Origin: Chitinophagaceae bacterium
GTDB lineage: Bacteria > Bacteroidota > Bacteroidia > Chitinophagales > Chitinophagaceae
Direction: 5' to 3'
NCBI GenBank assembly: GCA_947472635.1
Contig: CANJDY010000198.1
Location: 1 to 5,609, forward strand
DNA: 5,609 nt
The translations under genes and the position numbers were made by a program. Positions 1 through 5,609 of the stretch are shown here, piece by piece. The stretch's first letter is position 1, and each line of letters opens with the position of its first letter. The notes under the pieces are model-generated. The model was not told where the DNA came from. It searched no databases and saw only the letters and a program-made list of their open reading frames with translations.

Positions 1-2
1 AG

Positions 3-866
3 GATTATTCACTTACTAAGATGGCTGAGAAAACGCTGGCATTTATCCGACAAAATAAAAACAAGCCCTTCTTTTTGTACTTGCCCTATACGGCCCCACA
101 TGTATCACTGCAGGCACCCGATGAGGCGGTGAATGAGTACAGGGGTAAATTTGATGAAAAACCATATCGGGGTGAGAGAGGCTACGCCTCCACACTTTAT
201 CCTTTGTCTACTTATGCGGCAATGATTACCTATTTGGATAAGCAGGTAGGTAGTGTGATGAAGCTGCTGAAAGAATTGGGGCTCGACTCAAATACGATGG
301 TGTTATTTTCGAGCGACAATGGTGCTACTTTTGATGTGGGCGGTACCGATACCAATTTCTTTAATAGTGTGGCTGGATTAAGAGGAAGAAAGCAAGATCT
401 GTATGAAGGAGGAATTCGGGAGCCAATGATTGCCCGCTGGCCTGGAAAAATTCCTGCTGGCAAAGTTACCGATCATGTATCTGTTCAGTTTGATGTAATG
501 GCAACTCTTTCCGAGATAACTGGTGTAAAGGCAAGGCCCAATGATGGGATTTCATTTTTACCCACTCTGATGGGCAAAGAAAAAAATCAAAAAAAACACG
601 ACTTTCTTTATTTCGAATTTCCGGAAAAAACAGGCCAGGTAGCCATTCGTATCGGGGATTGGAAGGGGGTGAAAAGTAATATGAAAAAGGATAGAAATGC
701 TTCCTGGGAAATCTATAATCTTGCAACAGACACCAATGAAACCAATGATGTTGCTGCAAAGCATCCAGCATTGGTTCAACAAATGGAAGTAATTATGAAA
801 AGAGAGCACCAGTCGGCCCATATAAAAGAATGGGAATTTGTTGATCCTAAATTTTCTGCAAAATAG
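3..866 (+). CDS. Sulfatase (alkaline phosphatase superfamily), C-terminal part; 5' end outside window
   Basis: This is the C-terminal ~287 residues of a type I sulfatase, which hydrolyses sulfate esters, most likely on a glycan. The frame is open to the left edge: seven codons before the ATG at 21 read DYSLTKM and run into the helix typical just before the FFLYLPYTAPH block, so that ATG is internal. Counting it as residue 1, visible active-site elements are His27 in TAPH (sulfate contact), Asp99-Asn100 in SSDNGA (calcium ligands) and Lys124 in the RGRKQDLYEGGIREP block. The C-terminal subdomain has the usual GDWKGVK strand and a WEIYNLATDTNET segment, then ends at TAG. The formylglycine signature and any signal peptide lie off the window, so activity and export cannot be judged. 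Family-typical length (~450-520 aa) suggests roughly 40% is missing. It is not a close copy of the next sulfatase: the shared blocks differ in sequence. Substrate is unknown. Confidence 0.93.
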   Translation, partial: DYSLTKMAEKTLAFIRQNKNKPFFLYLPYTAPHVSLQAPDEAVNEYRGKFDEKPYRGERGYASTLYPLSTYAAMITYLDKQVGSVMKLLKELGLDSNTMVLFSSDNGATFDVGGTDTNFFNSVAGLRGRKQDLYEGGIREPMIARWPGKIPAGKVTDHVSVQFDVMATLSEITGVKARPNDGISFLPTLMGKEKNQKKHDFLYFEFPEKTGQVAIRIGDWKGVKSNMKKDRNASWEIYNLATDTNETNDVAAKHPALVQQMEVIMKREHQSAHIKEWEFVDPKFSAK

Positions 867-897
867 TACAATGATATTTCACAGTAGGCCAATAGCT

Positions 898-921
898 GTT
901 GCTTTTTTGAAGCAACTTTTT
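898..921 (+). terminator. Intrinsic (Rho-independent) terminator after the first sulfatase
   Basis: A perfect 7-bp stem, GTTGCTT (898-904) with AAGCAAC (910-916), encloses the 5-nt loop TTTTG and is followed at once by five T's (917-921). It begins 31 bp after the TAG of the first sulfatase and ends 26 bp before the ATG of the second. It therefore fits termination of the upstream gene. The stem has only three G:C pairs, so some read-through into the second sulfatase gene is possible. Confidence 0.72.
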
Positions 922-947
922 ATAGCCTGAAATTAAATAATTGAATC

Positions 948-2462
948 ATGAATAAAATATGCCTATTTATCATCGCATTGCTTTCAAACGTACTTGTTGA
1001 TGCACAGCAAAAGCCCAATGTTATCTTCATTTTGGCAGATGATTTGGGGTATGGCGATGCAAGCTGTTATGGTGCTACCAAGATTAGTACGCCTAACTTA
1101 GATAAGCTGGCTAGTAGGGGTATACGCTTTACCAATGCCCATTCCACCTCTGGCACCTGTTCACCTTCCCGCTATGCTTTAATGACGGGACAGTATCCCT
1201 GGCGAAAAAAAGGCACAGGTATTTTACCAGGCGATGCGGCACTGATTATTCCTACCGACCAAATGACTTTGCCATCCCTTTTTCAAAAGGCCGGCTACAC
1301 AACCGCTGTTGTAGGGAAATGGCATTTGGGCTTGGGCAACACCATAGCAAAAGAATGGAATGCCATAATAAAGCCAGGTCCCCTTGAAGTAGGATTTGAT
1401 TACTCGTTCATTTTCCCTGCTACCGCAGATCGCGTACCTACTATTTTTATAGAAAATCAACAAGTGGTTGGATTAGATCCTACTGACCCTATTGAAGTTG
1501 ATTATACAAAAAAAGTGGGTAATGATCCCACCGGAAAAGATCATCCTGAATTACTTAAAATGAAGGCTTCTCCTGGACAGGGCCATGACAATACGATTGT
1601 AAATGGCATTGGTCGCATAGGATTTATGAGCGGGGGTAATAAAGCAAGATGGTCTGATGAAGAAATGCCCCTTACATTTTTAGCAAAGGCGAAAGAATTT
1701 ATTGAGGCCCAAAAAAAACAACCATTTTTTCTTTATTATGCGTTAACCGAACCGCATGTACCCAGGATGCCCTCCACGATGTTTAAGGGAAAAAGTAAGT
1801 TGGGTTATCGGGGGGATGCTATTTTGCAATTGGATTGGACCGTGGGCGAAATTATGAAACAGTTGGATTATCTGGGAATTGTAAAAAACACCTTAGTTAT
1901 TTTCAGTAGTGATAATGGTCCCGTATTGGATGATGGATACCAGGATGAGGCGGTTACAAAACTAAATGGACATACGCCAGCTGGCGTATTGCGTGGGGGC
2001 AAGAGCAGCCTTTTTGAAGCAGGTACTCGTGTCCCTTGGATTGTTAGTTGGCCCGAGAAAATTAAACCTGGTGTTTCCGACGCTATGATATGCCAGGTGG
2101 ATTTGCTTTCTTCATTCGCAAACCTGCTAAAAATAAAATTGCCTAGTGGGGATGCAATGGATAGTGAAGATATGCTCAATGCTTTGTTGGGTAAATCTCC
2201 AAAAGGAAGAACGGTTCTGGTAGAACAGGGATTGTTGTCAACTGCCCTAGTAAAAGATAAATGGAAGTACATTGAAGCAAATAATCGGCTTGCTATGAAT
2301 TTGCATACAAATACTCAGCTGGGAAATAATCAACAGCCACAATTGTATGACCTGAAAAATGATATTGGTGAAAAAAATAACCTTGCTGAAAAATACCCAC
2401 TAATAGTAAATGAATTAAATAGCTTGTTGCAAAAAATTAGGGAAGGAAAAGGGGTGAGGTAG
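948..2462 (+). CDS. Secreted formylglycine-dependent sulfatase (arylsulfatase / carbohydrate sulfatase, S1 family)
   Basis: This is a complete 504-aa type I sulfatase predicted to remove sulfate esters in the periplasm or outside the cell. Residues 1-19 form a type I signal peptide (hydrophobic CLFIIALLSNVLV, cleavage likely after VDA) with no lipobox. The mature protein starts with PNVIFILADDLGYGD (metal ligands Asp31-Asp32). Residues 69-81 match the first sulfatase signature, with CSPSR at 71-75; Cys71 would be oxidised to formylglycine. GYTTAVVGKWH (116-126) is the second signature, with Lys124 and His126. His270 (TEPH), Asp322-Asn323 (SSDNG) and Lys352 (RGGKSS) complete the active site. 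A long segment at about 150-240 (DRVPTIFIEN, PTGKDHPELLKM, NGIGRIGFMSGG) recalls bacterial sulfatases annotated as GalNAc-6-sulfatase-like (SulfAtlas S1_15). That resemblance is from memory and sets no substrate. The A/T-rich leader has no Shine-Dalgarno. The Cys form needs a maturase (FGE or anSME), and none is in the window. Confidence 0.96.
   Translation: MNKICLFIIALLSNVLVDAQQKPNVIFILADDLGYGDASCYGATKISTPNLDKLASRGIRFTNAHSTSGTCSPSRYALMTGQYPWRKKGTGILPGDAALIIPTDQMTLPSLFQKAGYTTAVVGKWHLGLGNTIAKEWNAIIKPGPLEVGFDYSFIFPATADRVPTIFIENQQVVGLDPTDPIEVDYTKKVGNDPTGKDHPELLKMKASPGQGHDNTIVNGIGRIGFMSGGNKARWSDEEMPLTFLAKAKEFIEAQKKQPFFLYYALTEPHVPRMPSTMFKGKSKLGYRGDAILQLDWTVGEIMKQLDYLGIVKNTLVIFSSDNGPVLDDGYQDEAVTKLNGHTPAGVLRGGKSSLFEAGTRVPWIVSWPEKIKPGVSDAMICQVDLLSSFANLLKIKLPSGDAMDSEDMLNALLGKSPKGRTVLVEQGLLSTALVKDKWKYIEANNRLAMNLHTNTQLGNNQQPQLYDLKNDIGEKNNLAEKYPLIVNELNSLLQKIREGKGVR
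1972..1989. repeat. Perfect 18-bp palindrome inside the second sulfatase gene
   Basis: ATACGCCAGCTGGCGTAT equals its own reverse complement over all 18 bases, and symmetry breaks at the next base on each side. It encodes part of the HTPAGVLRGG stretch just before active-site Lys352, so protein constraint may explain much of it. There is no loop, so it suits a dimeric DNA-binding site better than an RNA hairpin. Function is unknown and it may be chance. Confidence 0.6.
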
Positions 2463-2560
2463 TTGCTAAAATACTTGTGATAAGTTAATCGTTTTTTTTA
2501 CTGCTTTTTTTGGTTAATGTATTAATTTTGTACTTATAATTTTACTTCTCAAATATTGTA
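2463..2560 (+). promoter_or_regulatory. AT-rich intergenic region with likely galactokinase promoter (-7 element TAATTTTG at 2523-2530)
   Basis: The 98-bp gap holds TAATTTTG at 2523-2530, an exact match to the Bacteroidota -7 consensus TAnnTTTG. It lies 30 bp upstream of the galactokinase ATG, which would give a leader of about 25 nt. A -33 element is weak: CTG at 2501-2503 sits at the expected 19-nt spacing but differs from TTG at one base. Two T-tracts (2492-2499 and 2505-2511) flank that position. No strong hairpin follows the sulfatase stop at 2462, so I cannot place a terminator for that gene here. The promoter call rests on consensus match and position only. Confidence 0.5.
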
Positions 2561-3724
2561 ATGAATCCATTTGCCGAATTGGTCGTAAAAAATTTTTCCG
2601 AAATTTTTCCAGAATCTCCCAAATTATATTTTTCTCCCGGACGAATCAACCTTATTGGTGAACATATCGATTATAACGATGGTTTTGTAATGCCTGCCGC
2701 TGTCGACAAAGGGATTTACTATGCCATCGCTGAAAACCATACGGACACTATCCATTTTTATGCACTTGATTTTGACGAGCAGTATATAGTTTCAATACAT
2801 GACATCAAAAACAATAATAACTGGCGAAACTATGTACTTAGTATTGTAAACGAAATAAGTTTGCTCGGCAGTAGCATCCGTGGTTTCAACTGTGTTTTTG
2901 GAGGTGACATTCCCCGAGGTTCTGGCATGAGTTCCTCCGCAGCGGTAGAAGGAGGATTGGCATTTGCATTGAATGAAATGTTTGCTATAGGGCTCAATAG
3001 GGTAGAGCTAGCATTGCTTTGTCAAAGGGCAGAACATAATTTTCCCAATGTACAATGCGGCATTATGGACCAGTTTGCCAACATGTTGGGAAAAAAAGAT
3101 CACGTGATGCTGTTGGATTGTAAAAGTTTGCAGCATGAGTATTTTCCATTATTGAAGGAGGGGTATAAAATTGTGTTGATCAATTCTAAGGTGCAGCATT
3201 CCCTTGCGGCAGGTGAATACAACCTCCGCAGACAACGATGTGAACAAGGACTTACCATTTTACGATCATTGCTTCCTATTCAATCATTCCGCGATATTGC
3301 CACAGTAGATGAAATGGAAATCGGAAGAAGCCGTATGCCAGTAGAAGTATATAATTGTTGCAAATATGTGGTAGAAGAAATTGGACGTACCAAAAAAGCT
3401 GCCGCATTATTGCAGTTAAATGATATGAAAGCCTTTGGAAATTTGATGTATGCAACCCATGAGGGCTTGAGTAAATTATATGAAGTAAGTTGTGCTGAAT
3501 TGGATTTTTTGGTAGATCAGGCAAAGCAATACCCTGCTGTAATTGGTTCAAGGTTGATGGGCGGCGGCTTTGGTGGTTGTACCATAAATATAGTGGAAGA
3601 GGATGGAGTGGACGATTTTATTGGTCAAACTATTCTTGCATACCAGGAGCTATTTGCTATCAATGCGGAAGCTTATATTGTTGCTACTTCCGATGGAACT
3701 AGGGAGATAGCCATTACACCTTAA
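2561..3724 (+). CDS. galK: Galactokinase (GHMP kinase)
   Basis: This is a complete 387-aa galactokinase, a normal bacterial length. It phosphorylates alpha-D-galactose with ATP to galactose-1-phosphate, the first committed step of the cytoplasmic Leloir pathway. The galactokinase signature is intact at residues 27-38 (GRINLIGEHIDY), giving catalytic-site Arg28 and the sugar-binding Glu34, His35 and Asp37. GHMP motif 2, the phosphate-binding loop, is at 115-128 (GDIPRGSGMSSSAA). Asp170 in CGIMDQ is the expected catalytic aspartate, and Tyr220 in AGEY matches the galactose-contacting tyrosine of the family. Motif 3 is at 333-340 (LMGGGFGGC, 332-340). There is no signal peptide. The ATG at 2561 is chosen because the typical N-terminal helix and PGR motif follow at normal distance; the A/T-rich leader lacks a Shine-Dalgarno. 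No galT, galE, mutarotase or transporter adjoins it, and it appears to have its own promoter. Its last 11 bp overlap the convergent acyltransferase gene. Confidence 0.97.
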   Translation: MNPFAELVVKNFSEIFPESPKLYFSPGRINLIGEHIDYNDGFVMPAAVDKGIYYAIAENHTDTIHFYALDFDEQYIVSIHDIKNNNNWRNYVLSIVNEISLLGSSIRGFNCVFGGDIPRGSGMSSSAAVEGGLAFALNEMFAIGLNRVELALLCQRAEHNFPNVQCGIMDQFANMLGKKDHVMLLDCKSLQHEYFPLLKEGYKIVLINSKVQHSLAAGEYNLRRQRCEQGLTILRSLLPIQSFRDIATVDEMEIGRSRMPVEVYNCCKYVVEEIGRTKKAAALLQLNDMKAFGNLMYATHEGLSKLYEVSCAELDFLVDQAKQYPAVIGSRLMGGGFGGCTINIVEEDGVDDFIGQTILAYQELFAINAEAYIVATSDGTREIAITP

Positions 3725-4892
3725 TGTAAATTTTCTTTTTGTCCAGCAACCATGCAAAAAACCACATCATTGTAATAAAACAAAGCGCATATATCAATGA
3801 GCCTGCATTGGGCACTGATGGAAAAATAGGTTTGCAAACCTGCTCATAAAACCAGCCAAAAGGAGTAAGAAAGGTTTGTTTCCCATCAATGCCCATCTTA
3901 CCTGGAATTTGAATCAGTGCCAGTAACCTTGGCAATGCACCACTCAATACAAAAATGAACAGGGCATTTTTACCAAAAACATCAAAAAAGCTGCTCCATC
4001 TACCTTTCCATTCCTTGAACTCAATTGTATAAATCATTACTGCCATTATAATCAGTGCTAGCCCTGAAGTATAAATGGTATAACTACTAGTCCATATTTT
4101 TTTGTTGATAGGAAATACCATATCCCAGCAATAGCCTGTAAAAACTAATACAGCACCGGCTACGAAAAGACCATTGACCATCTCTTGGGTTTTACCTTTT
4201 TGTATTATATAGCTACCTACTAGCCATCCAAATATTACCTGTACGATTGCTGCGGGTATACTCATTAATCCTTCGGGATCAAAGAGAGCACCTTCTCCTT
4301 TGTAGATATGTGCCTCTCCCACCAATGCCAAATCTATCTTGGTTCCAAACCAACCCGAAAGGCTGAAAGGGTCTGCGGGGTTGGCAGCAATGCATACAAA
4401 CCAATAGGCTAATAATATAAATGCACTTACTATAAAAGCCCCTTTTTGTTTGCAATAATGTGCAATAATCGATGCAAAAAAGTAGCAAAGGGCAATGCGT
4501 TGTAGTACGCCAAAGATGCGCACCCCTGATGCTTTTCCGTCCGCAGTAATAAAGGCCCATGGCTTAGTTACAATCTCTCCGTTATCCCATTTGATAAAAG
4601 GGAACCAATTCAATAGTAAGCCTATTATAAAAATTAGCAAAGTTCTTTTTAAAATTTTTTTCCAGAAGGCAGTTTCACCCGCTGCTTCCAATTTAGGCAA
4701 TACGAAGGCCATGGCATTACCAACAGCGAATAAAAAAAAGGGAAAAACCAAATCGGTTGGGGTAATACCATGCCAGGGAGCATGTTTTAATGGAGCATAC
4801 ATATGACCCCAGCTGCCAGGATTATTTACCAATATCATGAGTGCTACAGTAGCACCTCTAAATACATCGAGCGAGTAGAAGCGTTGGTTCAT
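3714..4892 (-). CDS. Multi-pass membrane acyltransferase, HGSNAT/NagX-like (DUF5009 / COG4299)
   Basis: This is an integral inner-membrane protein of the family that includes human heparan-alpha-glucosaminide N-acetyltransferase, which passes acetyl from acetyl-CoA across a membrane to a terminal glucosamine. From ATG at 4892 it is 392 aa. The N-terminus reads MNQRFYSLDVFRG, then a first membrane segment and NNPGSWGH. KHAPWHG follows, whose first His (residue 37) aligns with the catalytic His269 of HGSNAT, leading into TPTDLVFPFFLF. Further family blocks are RIFGVLQRIALCYF (125-138), FDPEG (205-209) and INKKIWTSSY (262-271). About ten hydrophobic segments are visible, and the tail is basic (LDKKKIYIKV). 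The frame also stays open to a TTG at 4946 (410 aa), but the extra 18 residues are polar and unlike the family, so ATG is preferred. It lies 65 bp downstream of the ABC-F gene on the same strand with no clear promoter or terminator between, so co-transcription is likely. Bacterial substrates are mostly unproven; acetylation of an amino sugar is inference. Confidence 0.88.
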   Translation of the reverse strand: MNQRFYSLDVFRGATVALMILVNNPGSWGHMYAPLKHAPWHGITPTDLVFPFFLFAVGNAMAFVLPKLEAAGETAFWKKILKRTLLIFIIGLLLNWFPFIKWDNGEIVTKPWAFITADGKASGVRIFGVLQRIALCYFFASIIAHYCKQKGAFIVSAFILLAYWFVCIAANPADPFSLSGWFGTKIDLALVGEAHIYKGEGALFDPEGLMSIPAAIVQVIFGWLVGSYIIQKGKTQEMVNGLFVAGAVLVFTGYCWDMVFPINKKIWTSSYTIYTSGLALIIMAVMIYTIEFKEWKGRWSSFFDVFGKNALFIFVLSGALPRLLALIQIPGKMGIDGKQTFLTPFGWFYEQVCKPIFPSVPNAGSLIYALCFITMMWFFAWLLDKKKIYIKV

Positions 4893-4957
4893 TGCAGGTG
4901 ACTGATTAATTACTGGTAAGTAAGGTAATTCATTCTTTTCAATCAACCCAATTCATC

Positions 4958-5608
4958 TTAGGCCTTCTCACTGAGTTCTAGCCACCGCATTTCTTTTTCA
5001 TCTAATAACTGCACAATATTACCGATGCGTTCTGCGGCTTTTTGTAGTTCATCAAAACCTGGATTGCCCTCATTCATTTTAATTTCTAGCGCAGCTTTTT
5101 CTTTTTGTAATTCGGGCATTTCCTTTTCCAGTAATTCCAATTCTCTTTTTTCTTTGAAGGAAAATTTTTGTCCATTGGAATTGGAGCTAGTTGCTTTCAC
5201 CGGCTCTGCCAATTTTGGCTCCTGTTTCATAATCTGCCGGTCGTCGGTTAGGCTGCCATTGGCGATGGCTTCTCTGTATTGAGTATAGTTACCAGGATAG
5301 TCTCTTATCACACCATTGCCTTCAAAGGCAAACAGATGATCTACCATCCGGTCCATAAAATAACGGTCGTGACTTACGATGAGAATACAGCCTGGGTATT
5401 CCATTAAAAATTCTTCGAGGGTACGCAAGGTTTGTAAATCCAAATCATTGGTAGGCTCATCGAGCACCAGAAAATTGGGGTTTAAAAAAAGTACACTCAT
5501 TAAATGCAGTCTGCGTTTTTCACCACCACTTAGTTTGCTCAGTGGGGTAAATTGTTGCTCTGCAGAAAAACCAAATTTCTCCATGAACTGGCTTGCACTG
5601 ATCTTGCT
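4958..5608 (-). CDS. uup: ABC-F family ATPase, Uup-like, C-terminal part; 5' end outside window
   Basis: This is the 3' part (about 216 codons) of a soluble ABC-F protein. These have two ATPase domains in one chain and no membrane domain; Uup-type members act in ribosome-related or DNA-related housekeeping. The frame stays open beyond the Met codon at 5584 to the right edge (preceding residues SKISASQF), so that Met is internal. Counting it as residue 1, the second nucleotide-binding domain shows the signature LSGGEKRRL (18-26), Walker B FLVLDEPTNDLD (38-49) with catalytic Glu43, and the switch His72 in SHDRYF. FEGNGVIRDYPGNYTQY (87-103) is typical of Uup-like proteins. After a polar linker (about 110-140), residues 142-208 are charged and heptad-like (KEKRELELLEKEM onward), matching the C-terminal coiled-coil domain (ABC_tran_CTD) that separates Uup from several other ABC-F types. 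The Walker A motifs and first domain are off the window. Other ABC-F subtypes cannot be fully excluded. Confidence 0.92.
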   Translation of the reverse strand, partial: SKISASQFMEKFGFSAEQQFTPLSKLSGGEKRRLHLMSVLFLNPNFLVLDEPTNDLDLQTLRTLEEFLMEYPGCILIVSHDRYFMDRMVDHLFAFEGNGVIRDYPGNYTQYREAIANGSLTDDRQIMKQEPKLAEPVKATSSNSNGQKFSFKEKRELELLEKEMPELQKEKAALEIKMNEGNPGFDELQKAAERIGNIVQLLDEKEMRWLELSEKA

Positions 5609-5609
5609 A

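Noticed and set aside
575..600. A-runs in sulfatase genes (580-586, 589-596; also 1711-1718) as phase-variation or frameshift sites
   Set aside because: Runs are at most 8 bases, both reading frames continue intact through them, and such runs are common in Lys-rich AT-biased coding DNA.
21..866. Reading the first sulfatase as a complete short gene starting at ATG 21
   Set aside because: The frame is open to the window edge, upstream residues fit the family, and the N-terminal catalytic half is absent, so it is cut by the window rather than naturally short.
1868..2272. Minus-strand open frame of 134 codons opposite the second sulfatase
   Set aside because: It is fully inside a strongly supported sulfatase gene and its translation has no recognisable features.
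2473..2511. Possible terminator after the second sulfatase: ACTT/AAGT mini-stem (2473-2485) followed by T-tracts
   Set aside because: The stem is only 4 bp with one G:C pair, and the first T-tract starts 6 nt after it. It is too weak to call.
4495..4806. Plus-strand open frame of 103 codons opposite the acyltransferase
   Set aside because: It is a shadow of a clear membrane protein gene, shows no recognisable domain and has no start context.
4939..4956. ATG on the minus strand at 4956, just after the ABC-F stop, as a start for the acyltransferase
   Set aside because: It is in a different frame and reads only five codons to a TGA at 4941-4939.
1..5609. CRISPR arrays, tRNA/rRNA genes, insertion sequences, phage or defence genes
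   Set aside because: I found no regularly spaced repeats, no RNA-gene landmarks, no transposase-like frames and no terminal inverted repeats; nearly all of the window is explained by five genes.

Overview
The window is a chromosomal segment that looks like a Bacteroidota bacterium, most plausibly near the Chitinophagaceae. The signs are AT-rich DNA, A/T-rich leaders without clear Shine-Dalgarno sequences, one good match to the Bacteroidota -7 promoter element (TAnnTTTG), and the style of the proteins. The lineage is inferred from these features and was not checked by a search.

Left half, plus strand: the window opens inside a sulfatase gene (3-866), of which the C-terminal part is present and the catalytic Cys/Ser motif is off the left edge. 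A good intrinsic terminator (898-921) follows. Next is a complete, secreted, formylglycine-type sulfatase (948-2462). After about 100 bp of AT-rich spacer with a likely promoter comes a complete galactokinase (2561-3724).

Right half, minus strand: a multi-pass membrane acyltransferase of the HGSNAT/NagX (DUF5009) type ends at 3714, so its 3' end overlaps the convergent galactokinase gene by 11 bp. Its start is ambiguous: ATG at 4892 is favoured over TTG at 4946. Upstream of it on the same strand is the 3' part of an ABC-F ATPase of Uup type (4958-5608), whose N-terminal part is off the right edge.

Functionally, the two sulfatases would remove sulfate esters from exported or environmental glycans, and galactokinase would feed released galactose into the Leloir pathway. 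The membrane acyltransferase could modify a sugar or amino sugar. Together they hint at use of sulfated, galactose- or aminosugar-containing glycans. However, the genes lie in at least two transcription units on opposite strands, and no glycoside hydrolase, SusC/SusD pair, sulfatase-maturing enzyme or regulator is visible. The Uup-like ATPase is a housekeeping protein unrelated to that theme. All intact genes keep their key catalytic residues. I see no CRISPR array, tRNA, rRNA, insertion sequence or defence system, and nothing that clearly amounts to an undescribed system.
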